Assembly: GCA_963792855.1 (NCBI GenBank)
Contig: CAWBXZ010000005.1
Location: forward strand, 689,405 to 753,404
Length of the DNA: 64,000 nucleotides
Direction: 5' to 3'
Source of the DNA: SG8-40 sp963792855
GTDB lineage: Bacteria > Pseudomonadota > Gammaproteobacteria > Burkholderiales > Eutrophovitaceae
The notes under the pieces were generated by a model. It saw only the letters and a list, made by a program, of their open reading frames with translations. It did not search any database and was not told the DNA's origin. This document shows, piece after piece, positions 56,646 through 64,000 of this stretch. The first letter of the stretch is position 1, and each line of letters opens with the position of its first letter. Both the position numbers and the translations under genes were made by a program.

Positions 56646-57875
56646 ATGAGTGCCATGCCCCCCGCCGCGCAATCCGGGAAGCTGCTCGCCGGCTACACCG
56701 TCATCGACTTCACGCGCGTTCTTGCCGGCCCTTACTGCACGCGGCTGCTGGCGGACCTGGGCGCGCGCGTCATCAAGATCGAGCGGCCCGGCGAAGGCGA
56801 CGAGATCCGTTACACCGTGCGCCAGCTCGACCCGGATCGCATCGACCAGAGCAGTTATTTCGCGCGGCTGAACGTGGGCAAACAGGGTATTGCAATCGAC
56901 CTTCGGCACCCGGACGCAACGCCACTCGTCATGGACCTGGTGAAAACGGCGGACGTGGTCGTGGAAAACTTCTCGCCCGGCGTGATGAAACGCTACGGCT
57001 TCGACGCCGAAACCTTGCGCGGCAAGCGCCCGGAACTGGTCTACGCCTCGATCTCCGGATTCGGACAGACCGGCCCGCTGAGTTCGATGCAGGCTTACGC
57101 GCATCTGATCAACGCCATCTCGGGCATGATGGAACTCGAGCGCAGCGGCTACGTCGAGCCCAAGGCGTCCAATCTGCAAGCCGCCGACGTGCTGGCCGGC
57201 ACCCAGGCCTTCGGCGCGGTGTGTGCCGCGTTGCTCAGAAAAGAGCGCACCGGTATGGGCGCGACGCTCGACATCTCGATGCTCGAGAGCCTGATCTCGG
57301 CCGACGACATCAGCTTCAACGCGCTTCTCAATGGCGGGCAGGTCGAGCGCAGGCCGCGCGCCGGCATGATCGTGCATCAGGTCGGCGAGCGTTACGTCGC
57401 CATGCAGACGGCGGGCGCGGCGCACCTGTGGACCCGTTTGACGCAGGCGATGGGCAAGCCGGAACTGGCGGATGATCCGCGCTTTGCCACCGTGCAGGCG
57501 CGCCGCGACAACTGGACGCAGTTGGCAAAAATCTACGAGGACTGGCTCGGCAGTTTCGGCACGGCAGACGATGCGCTCGCGGTGCTGGCAAAGGCGCGGA
57601 TTCCGCATGCACCGATGCTGATGCCCGAAGAGGTGATCGAGCACCCGCATCTGCAATCGCGCCAGGCCTTCCCCGAAGTCGATCACCCGGTGGCCGGCAA
57701 GGTCCGCGTCACCGCGACACCGTTTTACGTGGACGGCGAGCCGACCCACCCGCAATCGCGCGCGCCGTATCGCATCGGCGAACACACGCGCGCGGTACTG
57801 GCGGACTACCTTGGCTATACTGACGAGCGGATCGACGCGTTGCGCAAGGCCGGTGTCATAGAGATACCGGACTGA
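56646..57875 (+). CDS. CaiB/BaiF family CoA-transferase
   Basis: 409 residues, class III CoA-transferase length. Motifs are LLAGYTVIDFTRVLAGPYCT, LADLGARVIKIERPGEGDEI, YFARLNVGKQGIAIDLRHPD, FSPGVMKRYGFD, and the substrate-domain GATLDISMLESLISADDISF. It moves CoA between acyl groups, typically succinyl- or formyl-CoA and a carboxylate. A DUF3237 protein follows 53 bases later on the same strand. Confidence 0.9.
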   Translation: MSAMPPAAQSGKLLAGYTVIDFTRVLAGPYCTRLLADLGARVIKIERPGEGDEIRYTVRQLDPDRIDQSSYFARLNVGKQGIAIDLRHPDATPLVMDLVKTADVVVENFSPGVMKRYGFDAETLRGKRPELVYASISGFGQTGPLSSMQAYAHLINAISGMMELERSGYVEPKASNLQAADVLAGTQAFGAVCAALLRKERTGMGATLDISMLESLISADDISFNALLNGGQVERRPRAGMIVHQVGERYVAMQTAGAAHLWTRLTQAMGKPELADDPRFATVQARRDNWTQLAKIYEDWLGSFGTADDALAVLAKARIPHAPMLMPEEVIEHPHLQSRQAFPEVDHPVAGKVRVTATPFYVDGEPTHPQSRAPYRIGEHTRAVLADYLGYTDERIDALRKAGVIEIPD

Positions 57876-57928
57876 AAGCGAGCGGTTTCGCTGCCATTAT
57901 CCGATCACCCGTGACGAGGACACACAGC

Positions 57929-58390
57929 ATGAACACCCTGCAATACCAGCCGCTATTCGATATTTCCCTGTCGCTGCACCCGGCCCAGGATGTCGGCGCG
58001 ACGCCGCTGGGCACGCGGCGCATCGTGCCGGTGGCCGGCGGCACCTTCAAGGGCGCCCGGCTGAGCGGCGACGTCATGGCGAACGCGGCGGCCGACTGGG
58101 TGCTGGTGCGTGCCGACGGGTCGGTGCAACTCGACGTGCGCCTGACCTTGCAGACCGACGACGACGCGCTGATTTACATGACCTATCGCGGCGTTCGCAA
58201 CAGCTCGCCCGAAGTCGCGCAGCGGCTGGCGCGCGGCGACTCGGTCGATCCGGAAGAGTATTACTTCCGCACCGCGCCGATGTTCGAGACGGCGAGCAAA
58301 AAATACGCGTGGATCAACAACATCATCTCGGTTGGCGTGGGTGAGCGCCTTGCAACGGGCGTGAAGTACAGGGTGTTCGAGATACTCTGA
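57929..58390 (+). CDS. DUF3237 family protein
   Basis: 153 residues from the ATG at 57929, with GAGGA upstream. The sequence (FDISLSLHPAQDVGATPLGT; RRIVPVAGGTFKGARLSGDV; DWVLVRADGSVQLDVRLTLQ; YYFRTAPMFETASKKYAWIN) is characteristic of DUF3237, beta-barrel proteins of unknown function often beside CoA-transferases and catabolic genes. Confidence 0.9.
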   Translation: MNTLQYQPLFDISLSLHPAQDVGATPLGTRRIVPVAGGTFKGARLSGDVMANAAADWVLVRADGSVQLDVRLTLQTDDDALIYMTYRGVRNSSPEVAQRLARGDSVDPEEYYFRTAPMFETASKKYAWINNIISVGVGERLATGVKYRVFEIL

Positions 58391-58433
58391 ACACGATAGC
58401 GCTGCCGCGGAAGACTTGTTCGCCTGCGGCCGG

Positions 58434-59668
58434 CTACATCAACTGATCAAGCCCCTTGCCCTGCTGGATCGCCGGGACGTAGGTCTCGAGCTCGGCGATG
58501 CACCGCTCGGATCGGTCAGATCGATCGTCCGGCCCCGCTCAGCTGACAGATAGCTCGCCATCACCAGGCGCTGCACCTCCAGCCCGTACTCCCACGATAG
58601 CATCGCGTCGCGGCCGGCGGTGAACGCTTCGAGCATGTCACGATTCTCGTCGGTGTAACCGTACAGGTCGGCCTCGTTGTACTGCACGGCGAGCAGGCCG
58701 CGGCTGGCGGTGGCTTTTTCCAGGGCGCTTTCCTGGTCGGCGATGGCTTCCGCGGCGACGTCGCCGATGAATACGTTGAGCGGCGAGACCAGCGTGTTGA
58801 CCTCGAATGCGTAGCCCGGTCCCATGCCGTCCATGAACAGACGCAGGCCCTGCTTCTCGAACATCCACGAGTTGGTGAACTGCGCTTTCACGACTGGCCG
58901 GTCTCCGGATTGCGATAGGTGATCATCCCCGTGGCAAAGTCCTCCGCCGGGTGTCTTGCCGTAGTCCACGCCGCGATCCCGGAGCAATTTCTCGCGCCAC
59001 TGCGGCTGCCCCATTTCAGCAGGCCCGATGTCGGCCGTGACCGACTGCGGCTGCAGGAACAGACAGGCTTGCCGGCGGAGTGAGGACGTAGCGGCCGACG
59101 GCGATGCTGTGGCAGCCCATGTCGAGCAGCACGCCGCCGCCCTGACGGGTCGGATCCCAGAACCAGCGCTTCGTGCGGGCCGGCGTGTTCTTCGGCCGAG
59201 CGGGTGAGCGTGAGCGGCCCCATCGTGCTCGTCAGCGGCAGCAGCTGCTCGCGCTGGGTGCGGATCGCGCGCATGAAGATCTGGTTCTCGAAGTAGGCGG
59301 TGAGCAGCTTCGCTTCGCGCACGAGGTCGACCAGGCGGCGCGCTTCCTTCATGTTGCGCCCCAGCGGCTTCTCCACGATCACGCCCTTGAGCAGGGGCCG
59401 CGCCTTCACGGCGGCCACGATCTGCTCCATCACTTCGATGCGCGCGAAGTTCGGCGCGTAGATGGCGATCGCATCGACGGCATGCGCCATTTCGCCGATC
59501 GACTCGTAGATGTTCGGCTTCGCCCAGCCCGCGGCTGCGGCAGAATGCGGACAGGGCTTCGCTGCCGCGACGACGGACCATGCCGGCGATCTCGAGGCCG
59601 CGCACCTGCTCGATGGCCACCGACTGAAAGCGGGCGATGAAGCCCGCGCCGATCAATCCGAGTTTCAT
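58434..59668 (-). CDS. Gfo/Idh/MocA family sugar-type oxidoreductase (several frame breaks)
   Basis: The ATG at 59668 follows TTGGAG. Frames piece together as MKLGLIGAGFIARFQSVAIE (Rossmann), NIYESIGEMAHAVDAIAIYA, VIVEKPLGRNMKEARRLVDL (EKP motif), WFWDPTRQGGGVLLDMGCHS (catalytic-type D...H), ATGMITYRNPETGQS, WMFEKQGLRLFMDGMGPGYA and CIAELETYVPAIQQGKGLDQ, ending at TAG 58434. There are breaks at several points of both signs, for example near 59517 and 59143 (extra base) and 58496 (missing base). It would oxidise a sugar or inositol-like compound, fitting the divergent sugar ABC transporter. Confidence 0.78.
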
Positions 59669-59964
59669 GGTGTTCTCCAAGGCACTGCCCCCCAAGCACC
59701 CGCAGTGCGTGCCATTCTAGGGCAGACGCAACCGCAGGCGGCAACTGTGCCCGCAACGCTCGCATTGACGCTCAGCATGCCGGATTGCATCTTCGCCAAG
59801 CGCCGCTGTCGAATTTCGATGCACGTCAAGGCCAGCGCGCCGCCATCGCAATACCGTGCATCCGCGCTTGTGACGGCAGCGAGGTGTCCCTGTACACTTC
59901 GCGCCACGGTCGCCGAAGACGGCCGCGGCCCAACGCCCATGCGTAGTATTCCCGGAGACAGAAC

Positions 59965-60995
59965 ATGAACAGAGCCTTTCTGGCGGCGTCCTTCGCCGCC
60001 GTCCTCGCGCTGGCCGGCGTGCCGGCTGGCGCGAAAGACACTTTCACCATCGGGTTGAGCAATGGTTGGGTCGGCAGCGAGTGGCGCACCCAGATGATCG
60101 ACGAGGCCGAGCCGCCGCGAAGGAGTGGTCAAGAAGGGCGTCACGGTCAAGACCATCGCGCAGAGCGCAACGTCGACGTGCCCGGCCAGATCGCGCAGGT
60201 CCGCAACTTCATGAACCAGGGTGTCGACGCGATCATCGTCAACCCGAACAGTCCGACCGCGTTCGATCCGATCTTCGCGCAGGCCAAGGCCAGGGGCATA
60301 CTCGTCATCTCGACCGACGCCGAAGTGTCTTCAAGGACGCGATCTACGTCGGCATCGACCAGAAGGCTGGGCCATGCAGTCGGCGGACTGGCTGGCGAAG
60401 ACGCTCAAGGGCAAGGGCAACGTGGTGGCGATCAACGGTGTGGCGGGGCATCCGGCCAATCAGATGCGGGTCGCCGGGTACAAAGAAGTCTTCGCCAAGT
60501 ACCCGGGCATCAAGATCCTCAACGAGGTCAATGCCAACTGGGACGAAGCGCAGGGGCAGCAAGCGATGCAGAACCTGCTTGCGACGTATCCCAACTCGAT
60601 GGGGTGTGGGTGCAGGAGAAAGCGGTATGGCTGCTGGTGCGTGGCGCGCGCTCAAGGATGACAGCGTGCGACGATCATCGCCGATGTAACCGGCGAGATC
60701 GGTGTGGACTTTTCAAGACCTGGAACAGAAGAAGTTCAACAGCGGGGCGTCGGTCAATCCTCCGGATGCATGGCAAGCGCATTCAACGTCGCGGTGCTGC
60801 GGCTGCAGGGACACCAGTTCAAGGACGGTATCTTCCAGGGTCAGTACGGCAACGCGACTCTACATTCCGATCCCTCTGATCGACAGCTCGAACTTCGAGA
60901 AGACCTACGAGCAGTGGAAAGACAAGGCCGGATATATTTCGGTGAGTACGGTGGTCACGCCGGAGCAGGCCGAGCAGATGTACTTCAAGAAGTAA
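59965..60995 (+). CDS. Sugar ABC transporter substrate-binding protein, RbsB-like (several frame breaks)
   Basis: The signal peptide (MNRAFLAASFAAVLALAGVP) is followed by the periplasmic-binding type 1 fold in pieces: TFTIGLSNGWVGSEWRTQMI, VPGQIAQVRNFMNQGVDAII, NPNSPTAFDPIFAQAKARGI, DAIYVGIDQKA, VAINGVAGHPANQMRVAGYK, NVAVLRLQGHQFKDGIFQGQ, PLIDSSNFEKTYEQW and TPEQAEQMYFKK at the end. Breaks near 60112, 60133 and 60174 look like missing bases. It delivers a sugar to the ATPase/permease encoded downstream. Confidence 0.82.
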
Positions 60996-61172
60996 CACCA
61001 CCCGCACCGCCGCTCGTCGTTTCGTGGGAGAGGGGCGGGGGTGAGGGGTGAGGGGGGAGGGGGACAAGCGCTACCTCAGCAACCATGAGCGTGAAGCATG
61101 TCATCGTAGCCTTGCCTTCACCCCTTGCCTCTCTCCTCGGGGGCGCGGGGGCACCGTGTTGGCTGTTCTGCG
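60996..61172. other. G-rich intergenic hairpin region before the MITE-like element
   Basis: 177 bp with a G-rich tract (GTGGGAGAGGGGCGGGGG) and an opposing C-rich tract (CCTTCACCCCTTGCCTCTCT) that can pair imperfectly. Such GTGGGAGAGGGG tracts are common intergenic sequences in proteobacteria. No gene is seen. Confidence 0.5.
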
Positions 61173-61556
61173 AGGGAAACACTGATCAAGTATGCGCGTG
61201 CGCGAGCGAGGCGATTTTGACCGAGGGCGCGACGGCGACGACGACATGGAGTGGGCCTCCATGAGGAGGAGGCGGCAATGCCATCGGTCAAAATCGCCCG
61301 CTCCCTTCGGGTTGCATCGTGGGCGGCGTCTGCCGCGCGGGGGGCCGCCTCCCGGCGGGCGCAAGCTGGGGCGGGAGCGGACCGCAGCGGCCCGTTCCAT
61401 CGTGGCAGAGGCGGCCCGGTGCGGCGCCTCCCGCACCCGCCTGCGGCCACCGAGTACGGGCTCCTCGCCCAGGTTCCAACCTGGGCTTCGTCGCCCCGCT
61501 TGCATCCATCCGCCCGCGATGCAACGCGCATCGCGAGACTTGATCAGTGTTTCCCT
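61173..61556. mobile_element. 384-bp palindromic MITE-like element
   Basis: Bounded by perfect 19-bp inverted repeats AGGGAAACACTGATCAAGT (61173-61191 and 61538-61556). Inside lie two nested inverted repeats: GCGATTTTGACCGA at 61211-61224 against 61284-61297 (perfect), and GTTGCATCGTGGGCGG at 61311-61326 against 61510-61525 (15 of 16). No transposase is encoded. The right terminus ends 2 bases before the ATPase ATG. No target duplication is obvious. Confidence 0.75.
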
Positions 61557-61558
61557 AG

Positions 61559-63162
61559 ATGCCCGTCCTGCAGGCCACCGGCATTCGTAAGCGGTTCGGC
61601 GGCGTGATCGCGCTCGCCGGTGCGGATTTTTCGCCTCGACGCCGGCGAGGTGCATGCGCTCGTCGGTTCGAACGGCTGCGGCAAGAGCACGCTGTGCAAG
61701 ATCATTGGCGGTTCGGTCGCGGCCGACACCGGGCGCCGACCGACTCAATGACAAGCCGGTGGCGTTTTCCGGACCGGATACAGGCAGCCGCCGCCGGTAT
61801 CGGTGTGTTCTATCAGGAGCTCAGCCTGATGCGCCGATATGACGGTGGCCGAGAACATCCATCTGGGACGCGAACCACGCAACGCGCCGGACTGGTCGAC
61901 CGGGATGCACTGCGCACGGTAGCGGCGGCTGCGCTCGACGCATTTCGCGAAGTCATCGGCGATGGCATCGATCCCGATACGCGGGTCGCGGCATTGTCGG
62001 CGGACCAGGGCCAGATGGTGGAAATTCTCAAGGTGCTGGCAGCACGGCCGCGCATTATCATTTTTGACGAGGCCACGGCTGCACTCGATCGCAATCAGGT
62101 GGCTGCCGTGTTCGACACATACGTGCGCTCAAGGCGGCAGGTTGCTCGATCATATTCATTACGCATCGCATGGACGAGGTGTTCGACATTGCCGACCGGG
62201 TCACCGTGATGCGCAACGGCGCCACCGTAATGACTGCAGAAGCCGCGGATACGACGCGCGAAGCGCTGGTCGAGGCGATGGTGGGCGAGCTGGCCAGCGC
62301 CAGGGGAAAAAGTGCGCGGCACACGCCCGCCGCCGAGGTGGCGCTGGCAGGTCGATAACCTGCATTCCGCAAAGCTCGTCGACGTGTCGTTGCAACTCAA
62401 GCGCGGCGAGATCCTCGGTCTCGGCGGGCTGCACGGCCAGGGCCAGTCGGAACTGCTACGCGTGCTGTTTGGCGCAACGCGGCTGCGTAGCGGGCGCGTG
62501 CGCATCGGTGACAAGGCGTTCGCTCCCGGCGGACCGCGATCGGCGATGCGCCATGCAATGGCTTACATCTCCGGCGACCGCGCGCGGCACGGCGTGCTGG
62601 CGATCCGCCCGATCTTCGAGAACCTGGTGGTCTCGTTGCTGGCGCGCGAGCGGCGGCAGTTCGTCGCGCGCCGCGGCCTGGAAAAAAACATTTCGCCGAT
62701 CATCGAAACGCTCAAGCTCAAGTTCGATTCCTCGCTGCAGCGGTGTCGCAGCTCAGCGGCGGCAACCAGCAGAAGGTTGTGATCGGGCGCTGGCTCGCGA
62801 CCAGGCCGCAAGTGCTGCTGCTCGACGATCCGACGAAAGGCATCGACATCCAGACCAAGGTCGATCTGTATGCCACGCTGGACGATTTGTGCAGCCAGGG
62901 CGTATCCATCCTCCTGTATTCCTCGGATGACGAGGAACTGCTTGCGATTGCCGATCGCGTGCTGGTTTTCAACGCCGGGCGCATCGTGACCGAGCTCACC
63001 GGTGAGCAGCGCACCCAATACGAGCTGTACCGCGCTGCCTATGACGCGGGACAAAATGGTTCCAGGCAATCCGGTTCCACAAAAGCTGGTTCAAAAGAAA
63101 CCGGCTCAGAGGCGCCCGCTTCAGCACACACCGGTTCGAACCAGACCGGAGCGGGTGCCTGA
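61559..63162 (+). CDS. Sugar ABC transporter ATP-binding protein, RbsA/XylG-like (several frame breaks)
   Basis: Two ABC modules appear in pieces. First: LQATGIRKRFGGVIALAGAD, a Walker A seen in frame pieces (HALVGSNGCGKSTLCKI), GVFYQELSLM and Walker B RPRIIIFDEATAALDR. Second: VSLQLKRGEILGLGGLHGQG, the signature LSGGNQQKVVIGRWLATRPQ and LLLDDPTKGIDIQTK. The tail (GSRQSGSTKAGSKETGSEAP) is a Gly/Ser/Thr-rich low-complexity extension not usual in the family. The start is uncertain: the ATG at 61559 abuts the MITE and has no ribosome site. The stop is one base before the permease ATG. Confidence 0.8.
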
Positions 63163-63163
63163 G

Positions 63164-64000
63164 ATGGCGCACGCAGATCCGCAGCAACGGGCTTCCGCCT
63201 ACGAGCGTTTTTCCAGGCATCGACATCCGTATCTGATGGCGGCGGTGGTGTTCGTGGTGCTGTGCGTGGTCAACGCCGTACTGCAGCCGACTTTCCTGCG
63301 CTACGAAGTGGCCGTGTCCAACGTCGCCGCGTTCCTGCCGATGGCATTGCTCGCCGTGGGGCAGACCTACGTCATATTGGCGGCCGACATCGACCTGTCG
63401 ACCGGCGCGATCGTTTCGGTGGTCAACGTCGGCTGCGTCACCATCATCGAGACGATGGGCGGCACCGGCGCATCGATTGCGCTGGGCTTTGCGGCAGGCC
63501 TGTTTCTGGGCGTTGCTCTGCGGCGCCGTCAACGGATTCTGCGTCGCCGTGCTGCGGTTGCAACCGATCGTGACCACCTTTGCCACCGGCATCGTGTTCG
63601 CCGGGTTTGCGCTGTGGGTGTTGCCGCAGGCCGGGCGGCAGGTGCCGCCGGTTGTCTACCTCACCTATGCCGGCACGGTGCTGGGCGTGCCGACCGTAAT
63701 CTGGATTCTCGCCGGGGCCATTGCTTTTGCTGCCGTGGTCGGCCGCACGCGTTTCTATCAGGCGCTGCGTGCCACCGGTGGGCATTCAGGCGGCGTATCA
63801 GACCGGTGTGCCGGTCGGGCGCGTGCGCTTGAGCGCCTATGCGATTTCAGGTTTGTTGGCGGCGTTTGCCGGGCCTTGCACTGGTCGGCGAGACCGCGTC
63901 CGGTGATCCGCTGATCGGCGGGGCGCTCACGCTCGCCTCGGTCACGGCGGTGGTGCTCGGTGGCACCGCGCTCAGGGAGCAATACGGTCTGGAGTTAAGA
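63164..64000 (+). CDS. Sugar ABC transporter permease, RbsC-like, continues past the window (frame breaks)
   Basis: It starts MAHADPQQRASAYERFSRHR. It has helices LMAAVVFVVLCVVNAVLQPT and FLPMALLAVGQTYVILAADI, then DLSTGAIVSVVNVG, the family signature. After breaks near 63516 and 63780 it continues GAVNGFCVAVLRLQPIVTTF, GVPTVIWILAGAIAFAAVVG, YQTGVPVGRVRLSAYAISGL and GGALTLASVTAVVLGG. The C-terminus is outside the window. It is the membrane part of the ribose/xylose-type importer. Confidence 0.82.

Overview
The window is high-GC DNA from a Gram-negative proteobacterium, most likely beta- or gammaproteobacterial. The support is TamA/TamB outer-membrane assembly genes, a Cpx-like envelope stress module, an iron superoxide dismutase, a DksA/TraR zinc-finger protein, a REP-type (RAYT) transposase and a class I cyclic-di-GMP riboswitch. 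I cannot name a genus. Genes are dense on both strands, with many 4-nt ATGA/GTGA overlaps inside operons.

Layout. 0-6 kb: a DUF3999/DUF2339 membrane pair and a degenerate EAL-domain protein. 6-9.5 kb: an SDR, a small cytochrome c, an intact RAYT transposase, a 673-bp segment bounded by perfect 25-bp inverted repeats that cuts a second RAYT copy after codon 19, and a self-contained unit made of a c-di-GMP-I riboswitch, a small cysteine-rich secreted protein and a strong terminator. 9.5-19 kb: a CitE-like lyase, a YqaA membrane protein, a secreted protein with a CxxxCH motif, a Cpx-like kinase/regulator/periplasmic sensor set, sodB, and an Old-Yellow-Enzyme/DHDPS-like pair. 19.5-24 kb: an operon of a circularly permuted ATP-grasp, an alpha-E protein and a class II amidotransferase-transglutaminase fusion whose N-terminal nucleophile cysteine is serine. 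24-27 kb: a two-gene MgtE arrangement with an MscS-like channel. 28-35 kb: a BTAD regulator and tamBA. 35-48 kb: a catabolic region with D-aminoacylase-like amidohydrolase, TauD, Nramp-like transporter, GST, SDR, TetR, DsbA-type isomerase, enoyl-CoA hydratase, a LinB/DhaA-type haloalkane dehalogenase, AraC, sulfatase lipoprotein and a second Asp-nucleophile hydrolase. 49-56 kb: DUF481 outer-membrane protein, a P2-type Ca2+-like ATPase next to a Na+/Ca2+ exchanger homologue, a DUF1232 protein and the DksA-like protein. 56-64 kb: a CaiB CoA-transferase, DUF3237, and a ribose/xylose-type sugar ABC transporter with a divergent Gfo/Idh/MocA oxidoreductase. A 384-bp palindromic MITE-like element ends 2 bases before the ATPase start codon.

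Reading-frame quality. Eight frame breaks between 14 and 56.4 kb all have the same sign (one extra base), and several lie in short homopolymers. From 58.4 kb to the right edge frame breaks become dense and of mixed sign. I read these as sequencing or assembly errors and describe those genes as whole rather than as decayed.

The most interesting items are the riboswitch-controlled secreted protein, the ATP-grasp/alpha-E/transglutaminase operon with its serine-substituted amidotransferase, the two inverted-repeat elements, a 36-bp hairpin repeat present twice, and several enzymes with substituted signature residues (sulfatase CSVTR, an SDR with Phe for Tyr, an Nramp protein lacking DPGN).
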